Source: Aliterella sp. RAGGC_92 (GTDB lineage: Bacteria > Cyanobacteriota > Cyanobacteriia > Cyanobacteriales > Chroococcidiopsidaceae). From it: 17,117 bases of DNA. The position numbers and the translations under genes were made by a program. Below are positions 1 through 7,507 of the stretch, one piece after another; position 1 is the stretch's first letter, and every line of letters starts with the position of its first letter. Location: the NCBI GenBank assembly GCA_030826005.1, contig JAPJOW010000080.1, positions 1 through 17,117 of the forward strand. The letters are read 5' to 3'. Under the pieces are notes generated by a model that was not told the DNA's origin, ran no database searches, and saw only the letters and a list, made by a program, of their open reading frames with translations.

Positions 1-60
1 CATAAAGATATACTGACGACGGAAATTGTAACCATAACTACAATATTCGATCGTTAAAAG

Positions 61-66
61 AGGAGG
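61..66 (+). promoter_or_regulatory. Shine-Dalgarno for the DUF3155 gene
   Basis: A full AGGAGG lies 8 nt before the TTG codon at 75. It decides the start: TTG GCA AGG AGA CGG gives the basic N-terminus expected of the family, and no ATG lies in frame nearby. Many other genes in this window have no recognisable Shine-Dalgarno, so this one stands out. Confidence 0.75.
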
Positions 67-74
67 ACAAAGAG

Positions 75-389
75 TTGGCAAGGAGACGGAAGCGGAAAAG
101 TCGTCGTCGTCAAGAGGGTCGCCGAATCCTAGAACACGTGCCTCAATTTAGCATCGAAAGTGGAGAAGATAAGCCCGTAACTGCCGCCAGAAAGTATATT
201 CAAGCGGAGGGAATTTTACCACCAGCGCTGCTACTTGTGAAACGGAACGAACACACGACCGATCGTTATTTTTGGGCAGAAAAAGGATTGTTTGGAGCGC
301 AATACGTCGAAGAAAATCATTTTTTATTCCCTAGTCTGCGGTTTTTAGAAAATCCTACAGAAAAGGAATTAGTTACTATCCGTAAGTAA
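75..389 (+). CDS. DUF3155 family small basic protein
   Basis: The product is 104 residues with TTG as start codon. The first 17 residues are extremely basic (MARRRKRKSRRRQEGRR). A conserved middle follows, including KPVTAARKYI, PPALLLVKRNEHTTDRYFWA, GLFGAQYVEENHFLFPSLR. I recognise this as the cyanobacterial DUF3155 family; its function is not established to my knowledge. There is no signal peptide or membrane segment, so it should be cytoplasmic. The Arg/Lys-rich head would suit binding to RNA, DNA or ribosomes, which is inference from charge only. It appears to be a stand-alone gene: the next gene downstream is convergent. The family call is fairly firm, the role unknown. Confidence 0.85.
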   Translation: MARRRKRKSRRRQEGRRILEHVPQFSIESGEDKPVTAARKYIQAEGILPPALLLVKRNEHTTDRYFWAEKGLFGAQYVEENHFLFPSLRFLENPTEKELVTIRK

Positions 390-522
390 AGGTATTAGTC
401 GGTGATAAATCCTTAGAAACATTAATTTTAAGGTTTTCAATGAGAAATACCAGGGTGTGAGTTGTTAAGTCTAGTCAAGCATTGACCCTACTCAAGCGTT
501 AGGTTTGGGTGGGGTAATTTTT

Positions 523-1053
523 TTATTGGTGAGTTTTTGCAGGAATCAACCCAATAGCTTGGCGTAGTTCGAGGATTTCATCGCGGTGAGCTTTGATCCA
601 AATCGATACATCTTCACTACTTGTAGATTGCAACTTCAATGATACTTGCTCGATGCGACCAGCTTTTTTCCAGTAATAAATTCCGGCTATTGGCGATGCC
701 AGCACGAGCAACAGTAAAACTTTACTTAAATTCGGAAAAAGTATCGACAGCACCAAAACTAAGCTAAAAATACCAGCACTTGCCAGCAAGGTCAGAAGAA
801 TTGCCAGAAAAATACTAGGTCTGACTAACCCAGTAAAAGTAACCGAGTTATTATCTTTATCTATGCTGGCGACGCGATAGGCTCTTTGGTCAAAATACTG
901 TTGTAGTTGAGCCATTAACGTTGCTTCAGGCTGGTTGGAGATTAATTCTATTTGCTCGGTGCGGTCTTTAGCAGAGGCTCGAATAAAGAAAAACAAGCCC
1001 GTTGCTAACACCAAAGTCAACACGAAAATTGAGGGGATAGTAGCAGTATTCAC
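523..1053 (-). CDS. cofactor assembly of complex C subunit B (CCB2/CCB4-like)
   Basis: This 176-residue membrane protein has helices at about 6-25, 79-103 and 110-128. A soluble segment of about 50 residues lies between helix 1 and the helical hairpin, and there is a charged C-terminal tail. This architecture and the FFFIRASAKDRTEQ segment match the cyanobacterial and chloroplast CCB2/CCB4 family (formerly DUF2930). In chloroplasts this family takes part in covalent attachment of haem ci to cytochrome b6 of the b6f complex; the same role in the thylakoid membrane is inferred here. The start codon is GTG at 1051-1053 with no clear Shine-Dalgarno. It lies 45 bp behind the PadR gene on the same strand and is probably co-transcribed with it. 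Assignment to CCB2 versus CCB4 cannot be made by eye. Confidence 0.8.
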   Translation of the reverse strand: MNTATIPSIFVLTLVLATGLFFFIRASAKDRTEQIELISNQPEATLMAQLQQYFDQRAYRVASIDKDNNSVTFTGLVRPSIFLAILLTLLASAGIFSLVLVLSILFPNLSKVLLLLVLASPIAGIYYWKKAGRIEQVSLKLQSTSSEDVSIWIKAHRDEILELRQAIGLIPAKTHQ

Positions 1054-1098
1054 AGAAGAAGGAGTTAAGACTCATACCAACAACTTCTCTATTATTGG

Positions 1099-1446
1099 CT
1101 AATCTGGGGAATCATTGATATATTCTCGCCAAAGCCGAGCTAAGTCTTGAGACTGAGTTTGCCATTGGGGACTAATTTGATACATTCTCCTCGGACGACC
1201 GCGCCCCTGGACTTTTTTCCAGTAACCAGCGATCGCTTTTTCATCTTCTAGAAACTTAATGGCACTGTATAAAACAGTATCCGACAGCCGATAGCGGGGA
1301 TGCTCGGTTTCCAGCAAGGCAATAAGCTCTGTACCGTAAGATTCTTTTTCCACCAAAACCGAAAGAACGTAACATACGGCTAGTTCTTGACCTAAGTAAG
1401 TCGGAGGACGATGGCGAAAAAACTCATAGATATGCTCAAGGTTCAT
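1099..1446 (-). CDS. PadR family transcriptional regulator
   Basis: The protein is about 115 residues from the ATG at 1444-1446. An ATG 33 bp further upstream is in frame, but AGGAGAG six bases before the inner ATG favours the shorter form. A winged helix-turn-helix core is visible: ELAVCYVLSVLVEKESYGTELIALLE, then the recognition region RLSDTVLYSAIKFLEDE, then the wing GYWKKVQGRGRPRRMYQISPQW. The GRGRPRRMYQIS wing and the YGTEL stretch are typical of PadR regulators. The C-terminal dimerisation part is short, as in the small PadR subgroup. It precedes the b6f assembly gene by 45 bp in the same direction, so it may control itself and that gene. The inducing signal cannot be read from the sequence. 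Confidence 0.85.
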   Translation of the reverse strand: MNLEHIYEFFRHRPPTYLGQELAVCYVLSVLVEKESYGTELIALLETEHPRYRLSDTVLYSAIKFLEDEKAIAGYWKKVQGRGRPRRMYQISPQWQTQSQDLARLWREYINDSPD

Positions 1447-1898
1447 TGGTCGCTCTCCTAGTAAAGTTTTTGTAGACATAGGATTGGGATTAGCGTTTGC
1501 GGTGGCTTGAGACAGAAAGGCAGAAGAAGTAGAAAAAAATACAGTTAACTTTATTTTTCTTGGCTTGTCAATTAATCTCTCAAATACTTGTATATTTGTG
1601 AATTTTTATAGAGATTATGGGCGTAAAAACCTAGAAAACATCTGATTTGAGAAATAGTAATGACTGCGTGTTACTACTATTACTGCCACGATTTGAGAAA
1701 ATAGGGAACTTTTGAGATAATTTGAGTCATAAACTGCTAAAAGTTGATTTGACGCAATTTTAAACGGTTTATTTAGGTTTGTCTGCCAAAATCGCTAAAT
1801 TATCTATTGCAAATGGCAAGCGATCGCGTTTAATACTTACAAAAACAAATATATATATAAGGTATAGATTGTCAGCACCCCTACGGGGATTATATATT
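1447..1898. other. 452-bp intergenic region between divergent padR and DUF3611 genes
   Basis: This stretch separates divergent genes and holds regulatory-looking sequence but no convincing gene. It contains the padR promoter, a CAAATA-N6-TATTTG inverted repeat, and a cluster of ATTTGAGA-like octamers: 1578-1585 (inverted), 1645-1652, 1691-1698, 1710-1717 and 1720-1727, the last two imperfect. A 6-bp stem TAGTAA/TTACTA (1655-1676) with a 10-nt loop lies between two of them. A HIP1 site is at 1819-1826. An open frame runs from a TTG at 1779, but the residues before 1899 do not resemble the downstream family. Confidence 0.5.
1543..1571 (-). promoter_or_regulatory. candidate promoter of the padR-ccb unit
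   Basis: On the minus strand a perfect TTGACA (1566-1571) is followed after 17 bp by TTAACT (1543-1548), a moderate -10 match. This would give a leader of roughly 90 nt before the padR ATG. An inverted repeat CAAATA-N6-TATTTG (1581-1598) sits just upstream of the -35 and is a possible operator. These are matches to sigma-70 consensus only. Confidence 0.45.
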
Positions 1899-2477
1899 GT
1901 GGAAAAGTCTGAATTAAAATCTCCTCCCGCCGCCCTCCAGCAAATAGCTGTGGCGTTCCGTTTGGCTGGCTGGGCTAGTTTCTGGGTTCAGTTGGTATTA
2001 GGGGTCGTTTCTACCTTGGTGTTAATATTTGCAAGTCTTGGGCGAGATATAGGTACTCAAGGGCAAAGAAGCGCTGGAACTGGAATTGGTATAGTCTTTG
2101 CGGTTAGTGGCATTATTACTTTAGGCATTGGGGGCTATATAGCTTTTCGCTATACCCGGATTGGTAGACGCTTGCAATCAACCAATCCCAATAATCGCCC
2201 GCGTAAAACCGATACAATCCAAATTCTGAGATTGGGGCTAATTGTCAATTTGGTAGGAACTTTACTAACTATTTTAGGGGCGCAGGCGATCGCGGGAATT
2301 TTGCTTTTGCGTTCTTTGTCTTTACCGCAAGGCTTTGGGGCGGCGATTTACAACCCCCAACAAATTATCCGTCCGGTAGATATTTTTGTAGTCCAAGCAA
2401 ATACAAATACAGTGGCGGCTCATTTTGCGGGACTTATAGCTACTTTATTTTTACTCAATCGCGTTACTAAACAGTGA
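1899..2477 (+). CDS. DUF3611 family membrane protein
   Basis: The product is 192 residues from the GTG at 1899 (VEKSELKSPPAALQQIAVAFRLAGW). An in-frame TTG at 1779 would add 40 residues of unusual composition; I prefer 1899 because the family-like sequence starts there. Four hydrophobic stretches are visible: WASFWVQLVLGVVSTLVLIF, a glycine-rich GIGIVFAVSGIITLGIGGYIAF, LGLIVNLVGTLLTILGAQAIAGILLL, and a C-terminal AAHFAGLIATLFLLNRV. This matches DUF3611, found in cyanobacteria and plastids and without a settled function that I know of. It is probably in the thylakoid or plasma membrane. It lies 52 bp upstream of serS on the same strand. Confidence 0.8.
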   Translation: MEKSELKSPPAALQQIAVAFRLAGWASFWVQLVLGVVSTLVLIFASLGRDIGTQGQRSAGTGIGIVFAVSGIITLGIGGYIAFRYTRIGRRLQSTNPNNRPRKTDTIQILRLGLIVNLVGTLLTILGAQAIAGILLLRSLSLPQGFGAAIYNPQQIIRPVDIFVVQANTNTVAAHFAGLIATLFLLNRVTKQ

Positions 2478-2529
2478 GCGAGTAGCTATTGTATGCTGAA
2501 CTATGGGCAGAAAAATTAGGTAATCATCC

Positions 2530-3801
2530 GTGCTGGATATTAAACAAATTAGAGAAAATCCGCAAAAGGTGCAAGAGTTACTAAATCGTCGCGGCGAGTA
2601 CGATTTAGCGCCGATATTGCAGCGAGATAAGCTGATGCGCGAACTTGAGGCAAAAAAATCCCATCTCCAAGCCCGTAGTAATGAAATTGGTAAGTTAGTC
2701 GGGCAAAAAATCAAAGCTAATCCTCAAGATGAGGAAATTGCCGCTTTAAGAAGCGAAGGTAATGAAGTTAAGGCTCAAGTTAGCGAACTAGAACCCCAAG
2801 AAAGAGAGTTATTTGAGGAATTAAAAACACTACTATTGGCTTTACCAAACTTGCCTAGCGACGTTACACCCGTAGGGAGAAGCGAAGCCGAAAATGTTGA
2901 AGTCCGGCGCTGGGGAGATGAATTTATCCCGCAAAACCCTGATATTTTGCCCCACTGGGAAATTGGCGAAAAATTAGGTATTTTTAATTTTGAGCGCTCG
3001 GCAAAAGTTGCCCAAAGTCGGTTTGTGACGCTGTTAGGGGCGGGGGCGGCTTTGGAGCGGGCATTAATTCAATTTATGTTAGAGCGCCATATTGGGGCGG
3101 GGTATATTGAAGCGATGCCGCCAGTATTAATTAATACTCAATCCTTAACAGCTACAGGACAGTTGCCCAAATTTGCGGAAGAAAGCTTTAAATGTGCAGA
3201 TGACGATTTGTGGTTAAGTCCAACGGCGGAAGTACCAATTACAAACTTATATCGCGAAGAAATTTTAGCGGCGGAAAACCTACCAATTCATCACTGCGCG
3301 TATACGCCTTGTTTTCGCCGCGAAGCTGGATCTTACGGGCGCGATACGCGGGGTTTAATTCGCCTGCATCAATTTAATAAAGTTGAATTAGTAAAGTTTG
3401 TGCATCCACATAATTCTGAAGACGAGCATCAAAAATTAGTCCAAGATGCGGAAGCTATTTTACAAGCCTTAAAGTTGCCTTTTCGAGTTTTAGAATTATG
3501 CAGTGGCGATATGGGATTTTCGGCGGCGCGATGCTACGACTTGGAAGTATGGCTACCATCGGCGGGGAAATATCGGGAGATTTCTAGCTGTTCTAATTGC
3601 ACGGATTTTCAGGCACGTAGAGGGCAAATCCGCTTTAAGGAAGCTGGGAAAAAAGGTACGCAGTTCGTGCATACCCTAAATGGTTCGGGATTAGCTGTAG
3701 GGCGCACAATGGCAGCGATTTTAGAAAATTACCAACAGCCCGATGGGACTGTAAGAATACCAGAAGTACTACAACCATTACTTAAACGCGATCTTTTATA
3801 G
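2530..3801 (+). CDS. serS: seryl-tRNA synthetase
   Basis: This cytoplasmic class II aminoacyl-tRNA synthetase charges tRNA-Ser (and tRNA-Sec where present) with serine using ATP. It has 423 residues, close to the family norm. The N-terminal helical arm (about 28-100, rich in Glu, Lys and Gln) is the coiled coil that grips the long variable arm of tRNA-Ser. The catalytic half shows TAEVP (232-236), motif 2 around FRREAGSYGRDTRGLIRLHQ (262-281) and motif 3 GSGLAVGRTMAAILEN (385-400). The start is a GTG (GTG CTG GAT ATT) preceded by only a weak AGGTAA. It follows the DUF3611 gene by 52 bp and converges on the minus-strand membrane protein at 3861. Confidence 0.98.
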   Translation: MLDIKQIRENPQKVQELLNRRGEYDLAPILQRDKLMRELEAKKSHLQARSNEIGKLVGQKIKANPQDEEIAALRSEGNEVKAQVSELEPQERELFEELKTLLLALPNLPSDVTPVGRSEAENVEVRRWGDEFIPQNPDILPHWEIGEKLGIFNFERSAKVAQSRFVTLLGAGAALERALIQFMLERHIGAGYIEAMPPVLINTQSLTATGQLPKFAEESFKCADDDLWLSPTAEVPITNLYREEILAAENLPIHHCAYTPCFRREAGSYGRDTRGLIRLHQFNKVELVKFVHPHNSEDEHQKLVQDAEAILQALKLPFRVLELCSGDMGFSAARCYDLEVWLPSAGKYREISSCSNCTDFQARRGQIRFKEAGKKGTQFVHTLNGSGLAVGRTMAAILENYQQPDGTVRIPEVLQPLLKRDLL

Positions 3802-3860
3802 TCGCCCTAGCTCGATCGTGTACTTTGTTATACTTCCTATCAATTTGTGCGACACAAGCT

Positions 3861-4526
3861 TTATTGAAGCCAAACTATGCCTCTTACCTGTTTTGTGCAT
3901 ACCCTGACAAAATAAGTACACCAACCAAGAATTCCCAAAAACTTGGAGAAATCTTCAATTAAATCTGCCAAGCTAGGTCTTAGTAGGTGAAAGGTTTGCT
4001 GGAATAAGTCAATAATAATTGACAAACCAAAAAAGTTGAGGGCTAAAAACAAAAGTAGAAATTCTGTTTTTAAAATTGTCTTCCTAAATCTAACAAGGTA
4101 AGTTAGCAGTGCTATCACATAACTTACATAAAATAATTTTTCAGGAATATTCAAGTAGTGCGGAAAAACACTTTCGTGGATTAAGAACAAATCGTCGAAT
4201 AGAAGAACAATTGTTAAAACACTTGAAAATAAGAAGAATAAGGCAAACTCAGTGTGTTTAACAACGCCTTGGAAGACTATAAAGCTAAATAAGCAAGTAA
4301 CTGCCGCAGAACACCACAGCAAGATCCCAAGGTTTGAGAGCAAGCCAATGTAAAATGGCGCGCCCATTATCGCTGACGGATCGCGAGTGAAATACGATAT
4401 TGATATGCCCGCCAGCCGACTTGCAAAGGTTAGAGTCAGTAGCGCAAGCAGCGCTGGTATATAAATATGAGTCAATACTGAAAGTAGAGGTTTAACTTGA
4501 CAGCGCCAAAGCGATTTCACGTACAT
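3861..4526 (-). CDS. unrecognised six-helix membrane protein
   Basis: I do not recognise this 221-residue protein. It has about six hydrophobic helices near 15-38, 58-85, 92-115, 130-146, 153-175 and 194-208. Polar residues sit at or near helix ends: D111-D112 and H117-E118 (DDLFLIHESVFPHY), E129, D173 (IIDLFQQ), and a late EDFSKFLGILGW block (191-202). Such a pattern of Asp, His and Glu facing a membrane core occurs in intramembrane enzymes and transporters, but I cannot assign a family. Codons are AT-rich and the reading frame is intact. The start ATG at 4524-4526 lacks a strong Shine-Dalgarno. It is isolated: convergent with serS and preceded by a long gap, so context does not suggest a role. 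Confidence 0.7.
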   Translation of the reverse strand: MYVKSLWRCQVKPLLSVLTHIYIPALLALLTLTFASRLAGISISYFTRDPSAIMGAPFYIGLLSNLGILLWCSAAVTCLFSFIVFQGVVKHTEFALFFLFSSVLTIVLLFDDLFLIHESVFPHYLNIPEKLFYVSYVIALLTYLVRFRKTILKTEFLLLFLALNFFGLSIIIDLFQQTFHLLRPSLADLIEDFSKFLGILGWCTYFVRVCTKQVRGIVWLQ

Positions 4527-5103
4527 GATGACTTGCTTCTTTCTACTGCAACTGACATCTCTAACTCAATTTGGCATTCATTATGGTTAGATTAAGGAGA
4601 TACTAACACAAGGTTAATACTAAATAGCTAAGTAGTGTTGTAATCTTTTTTCTTTTAGTTCTACAAAAGGAAGATAGCGATAAAACTTAGGGAGATTCAG
4701 ACTGGGTGCGATAAGATAATTTCCGTTTCCTGCCTTGGGAAATTTTGCTGGTGGTAAGAAAACAAAAAGCAACCGCTTGGCTAAAGTCAAATAGTCCCAA
4801 AAGACTATGTTTAGAGAATTTTTTTGGCTATAACCAGATGCTGCTTTAAAAAGCATTGCAAAAGCTTCCGGTAATTCAGATTTGATAGCTGGTTGAGGAG
4901 TACACCTTGTTATTGAACTTGAATATACTGCCGGAAAACGTAAAGTCAACAAGCCTCGACTTACCTCTAGCTATTTCTCATCCTAGTAGATGCGATCGCC
5001 TGATTAGTACAGCCTAAATCCTCGTAATTCCTGCCTCCTTCACCCCGTTCAAGGCGACATCAGCGTAGAATTAAAGAAATGTTGCGTTTAATTAAAATTT
5101 TCT
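4527..5103. other. 577-bp gap between the membrane protein and rseP
   Basis: This stretch lies between a minus-strand gene and rseP, so promoters for both are expected here. I see no strong -35/-10 pair for either, although TAGAAT at 5066-5071 could serve as a -10 for rseP. A HIP1 site lies near 4991. The only sizeable open frame is the doubtful minus-strand one at 4620-4952. I see no RNA gene or clear repeat. Confidence 0.4.
4620..4952 (-). CDS. doubtful open reading frame, possibly a gene remnant
   Basis: The frame encodes 110 residues from a TTG without a good ribosome-binding site; an internal ATG near 4856 would give about 79 residues. The translation is rich in aromatic and basic residues (for example FWDYLTLAKRLLFVFLPP and LPKFYRYLPFVELKEKRLQ). 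It looks somewhat more protein-like than random, but I match it to no family. It could be a small lineage-specific gene, a decayed fragment of a larger gene, or chance. No neighbour supports it. Confidence 0.2.
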   Translation of the reverse strand: MLTLRFPAVYSSSITRCTPQPAIKSELPEAFAMLFKAASGYSQKNSLNIVFWDYLTLAKRLLFVFLPPAKFPKAGNGNYLIAPSLNLPKFYRYLPFVELKEKRLQHYLAI

Positions 5104-6189
5104 ATGTCAGTATTGGCAGCGATCGCCGTTTTAGCGGTGCTTATAGTAGTACACGAGCTAGGACACTTTATAGCCGCCCGTTCTCAGGGTATTCACGTCA
5201 ATCGTTTTTCTTTAGGTTTTGGGCCAGTTTTATTTAAGTATCAAGGAAGCGAAACTGAGTACGCGGTAAGAGCGTTTCCCCTGGGTGGCTTTGTCGGCTT
5301 TCCCGATGATGACCCGGATAGCACAATTCCTCCCAACGACCCCGATTTGCTCCGCAATCGCCCGGTAATCGATCGCGCGATTGTCATTAGCGCCGGAGTT
5401 ATTGCTAACTTAATTTTTGCTTACTTACTACTGGTAACTCATATTGGTTTTGTGGGGATTCCCCAAGCAAGTCTACCAGGGGTTTTAGTACCGGAATTAG
5501 CCGCCAATGTCAGCCGCGTAGCAACAGAGGCGGGAATTAAACCCGGCGATGTAATTTTGGCAGTAAACGATCGCACTTTTGGCAACTCCCTGCAAGAGAT
5601 GGAGGCTTTGAGTCAAATTATTAAAACCAGTGCAGGCAAACCACTTGAACTAAAAATTGAGCGTAAAACCGAACAATTGACAGTCAATGTCACCCCGGAA
5701 GCCAAAGCAGGCGATCGCGGCAGTATTGGTATTGCCCTAGCCCCTAATGGCAGTGTAGAACGCACAAAAGTGGGTGTATTGGAGGCTTTTAGCGCGGCGG
5801 CGACAGAATTTCAACGTATTGTATTACTAACAATCAACGGTTTTGGGCAGCTAATTGGCAACTTTGGCGAAACGGCGGGACAAATTTCGGGGCCTGTGGC
5901 GATCGTTGATTTTGGTGCAAAAATTGCTCGTTCTGATATCGCTAATTTACTGCAATTTGCGGCTTTAATTAGCATCAACTTAGCAGTAATCAACACTTTA
6001 CCCTTACCTGCTTTAGATGGCGGTCAACTGGCATTTTTGCTATTTGAGGCTTTGCGTGGCAAACCTTTACCAACAAAAATTCAAGATGGGGTAATGCAAA
6101 CCGGGCTGATGTTATTGTTAGGTTTGGGAATTTTCTTGATCGTGCGCGACACGGCAAACTTGGAGTGGGTACAAAGACTGTTTCAGTGA
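5104..6189 (+). CDS. rseP: RseP/S2P-type site-2 zinc metalloprotease
   Basis: This 361-residue membrane protease of the site-2 family cuts transmembrane segments of its substrates, classically anti-sigma factors. The zinc motif HELGH is at 17-21 in the first helix. The third zinc ligand lies in NTLPLPALDGG (297-307, Asp305). Between them are the FSLGFGP and FPLGGFVGF loops, a helix at about 91-115 and one PDZ domain (about 125-200, with GIKPGDVILAVNDR). A single PDZ is usual for cyanobacterial members, whereas E. coli RseP has two. The ATG at 5104 has no Shine-Dalgarno but places HELGH correctly within the first helix. nth follows with a 4-bp overlap. The physiological substrate is unknown from sequence. 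Confidence 0.95.
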   Translation: MSVLAAIAVLAVLIVVHELGHFIAARSQGIHVNRFSLGFGPVLFKYQGSETEYAVRAFPLGGFVGFPDDDPDSTIPPNDPDLLRNRPVIDRAIVISAGVIANLIFAYLLLVTHIGFVGIPQASLPGVLVPELAANVSRVATEAGIKPGDVILAVNDRTFGNSLQEMEALSQIIKTSAGKPLELKIERKTEQLTVNVTPEAKAGDRGSIGIALAPNGSVERTKVGVLEAFSAAATEFQRIVLLTINGFGQLIGNFGETAGQISGPVAIVDFGAKIARSDIANLLQFAALISINLAVINTLPLPALDGGQLAFLLFEALRGKPLPTKIQDGVMQTGLMLLLGLGIFLIVRDTANLEWVQRLFQ

Positions 6190-6851
6190 GCATTACTCGC
6201 AAATGGGCAGCTAAAAAGCAACGGGCATTAGAGATTTTGGTGCGTCTGAAAAGGCTTTATCCAGACGCACCCTGTACGCTCAATTATGCAACGCCCGTCC
6301 AACTTCTGGTGGCAACTATTTTATCAGCGCAATGCACCGACGAGCGCGTTAATTTAGTTACGCCAGAGTTGTTTCGCCGCTTTCCCGATGCGGCGGCTTT
6401 GGCAAAGGCGGAGGTGGAAGAATTAGAAGCTTTAATTCGTTCTACAGGCTTTTTTCGCAATAAAGCTAAAAATATTCAAGCAGCTTGCGCTTTGCTAGTT
6501 CGGGACTTTAACGGACAAGTACCTGCAAGCATGGAGCAATTGTTAAAGCTTCCAGGAGTAGCCCGAAAGACAGCGAATGTAGTGCTGGCTCACGCTTACA
6601 ACATCAATGCGGGGGTGACGGTAGATACTCATGTCAAGCGATTGAGCGATCGCCTAGGCTTGACGGAATATTCCGATCCAATTCGCATCGAGCGCGATTT
6701 GATGCGCTTGTTGCCTCAGCCAGACTGGGAAAATTGGTCAATTAGATTGGTATATCATGGCAGATTAGTTTGTAAGGCAAGAAGTCCGCAATGTGACGAG
6801 TGCATCCTTGCAGATTTGTGTCCCTCGGCAGTGCCGCCTGTAGATAATTAA
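6186..6851 (+). CDS. nth: endonuclease III, DNA glycosylase/AP lyase
   Basis: This base-excision-repair enzyme removes oxidised pyrimidines and nicks the abasic site. It has 221 residues from the GTG at 6186. The helix-hairpin-helix LLKLPGVARKTANVVLAHAY carries the catalytic lysine (K128), and VDTHV carries the catalytic aspartate (D147). Four cysteines at 196, 203, 206 and 212 form the C-X6-C-X2-C-X5-C site of the [4Fe-4S] cluster. An upstream GTG at 6165 would add seven residues. I prefer 6186 because its GTGA overlaps the rseP stop TGA, the usual arrangement for coupled translation, and because MSITRKWA resembles cyanobacterial relatives as I recall them. It is convergent with mazF. Confidence 0.96.
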   Translation: MSITRKWAAKKQRALEILVRLKRLYPDAPCTLNYATPVQLLVATILSAQCTDERVNLVTPELFRRFPDAAALAKAEVEELEALIRSTGFFRNKAKNIQAACALLVRDFNGQVPASMEQLLKLPGVARKTANVVLAHAYNINAGVTVDTHVKRLSDRLGLTEYSDPIRIERDLMRLLPQPDWENWSIRLVYHGRLVCKARSPQCDECILADLCPSAVPPVDN

Positions 6852-6907
6852 TGTATTTTTCTATAAAATCCTTACTACCCGCTATCTATCCCGGCGCTTT
6901 CATGCAG

Positions 6908-7258
6908 TCAAGTTAATAAAGTTTCCAATTTGGCTAATACTTCCTCAACTAATTCGACGGGAGCTTTTTCAATAAACTTAACTTGGCGTGCTTTCCAATC
7001 AAAACTTTTAATATGGTCGCTTAAAACAACGCCAACCGTTTGCATCCCATCAAAGAGTTGAACTTCAAACTTGAACCCTTTTGATTTTGTAGTTATTGGA
7101 CACATTAGGGCTAGTGATGTCATTCTGTTATACTGGCTGGGCGATAAAATAATAGCAGGTCGTTCAAATCCCTGTTCGTGTCCTTGATGAGGACTAAAGT
7201 TTATTTTTACAACATCGCCTCGCTCTGGTATGTAAATCTTTTGACTACCAGACTTCAT
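6908..7258 (-). CDS. mazF: MazF/PemK-type mRNA interferase toxin
   Basis: The protein is a 116-residue ribonuclease toxin of a type II toxin-antitoxin pair. It cleaves mRNA at short sequences and so arrests growth. The resemblance to E. coli MazF runs along the whole length: RGDVVKINFSP, GHEQGFERPAIILSP, CPITTKSKGF and VVLSDHIKSFDWKAR. The conserved Arg33 and the Thr56-Thr57 pair lie where the E. coli active-site Arg and Thr are. The C-terminal helix (VELVEEVLAKLETLL) is intact, so the toxin looks functional. The ATG lies inside the last codons of mazE (14-bp overlap), which couples translation and keeps antitoxin ahead of toxin. The cleavage sequence cannot be predicted from here. Confidence 0.93.
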   Translation of the reverse strand: MKSGSQKIYIPERGDVVKINFSPHQGHEQGFERPAIILSPSQYNRMTSLALMCPITTKSKGFKFEVQLFDGMQTVGVVLSDHIKSFDWKARQVKFIEKAPVELVEEVLAKLETLLT

Positions 7259-7484
7259 TTCCGATAGCGCCTCCCATATCAGTTTCGCTATGTACGTTAT
7301 CTGGTGTCATCCCTTCTAGAAGCTCGTCAAGAGTATATTTATTTTTCCTTGGTCGAATCACAATATTACCCTCCACAACAGCGAAGGTTATGGCAGTCCC
7401 TTCTTTTAAATTCGCTTGTTTAGCTATCGGCGCAGGTATGCGAATACCTAAACTATGCCCCCATTTAGCCACTTGAGAAGCCAT
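7245..7484 (-). CDS. mazE: MazE-type antitoxin, AbrB fold
   Basis: This 79-residue antitoxin neutralises MazF and represses the operon. The N-terminal SpoVT/AbrB swapped-hairpin domain is seen in SQVAKWGHSLGIRIPAPIAKQANLKEGTAI (described in two parts: residues 3-17 and 18-32), followed by VEGNIVIRP. The C-terminal tail (YTLDELLEGMTPDNVHSE) is the acidic region that wraps around MazF; E. coli MazE has a similar FTLAELVNDITPENLHE. The ATG at 7482-7484 has no evident Shine-Dalgarno. It precedes and overlaps mazF by 14 bp. A palindromic operator lies 23 bp upstream. Confidence 0.93.
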   Translation of the reverse strand: MASQVAKWGHSLGIRIPAPIAKQANLKEGTAITFAVVEGNIVIRPRKNKYTLDELLEGMTPDNVHSETDMGGAIGNEVW

Positions 7485-7507
7485 ATATTGATAGTCCAGT
7501 TAATTAT

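Noticed and set aside
485..520. ACCC/GGGT pairing before a run of T downstream of the DUF3155 gene
   Set aside because: The stem is only four pairs and the T-run is separated from it by several bases; too weak to call.
1878..1888. CCCC-TAC-GGGG mini-hairpin just before the DUF3611 start
   Set aside because: A four-base stem is too weak to call a regulatory structure, though it covers the only purine-rich stretch before the GTG.
1779..1898. N-terminal extension of the DUF3611 protein from TTG at 1779
   Set aside because: The added 40 residues look unlike the family, and 1899 gives a length near what I expect; uncertain but less likely.
3845..3857. TTGTG-CGA-CACAA hairpin between serS and the convergent membrane gene
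   Set aside because: A 5-bp AT-rich stem with no T-tract on either side is not a credible terminator.
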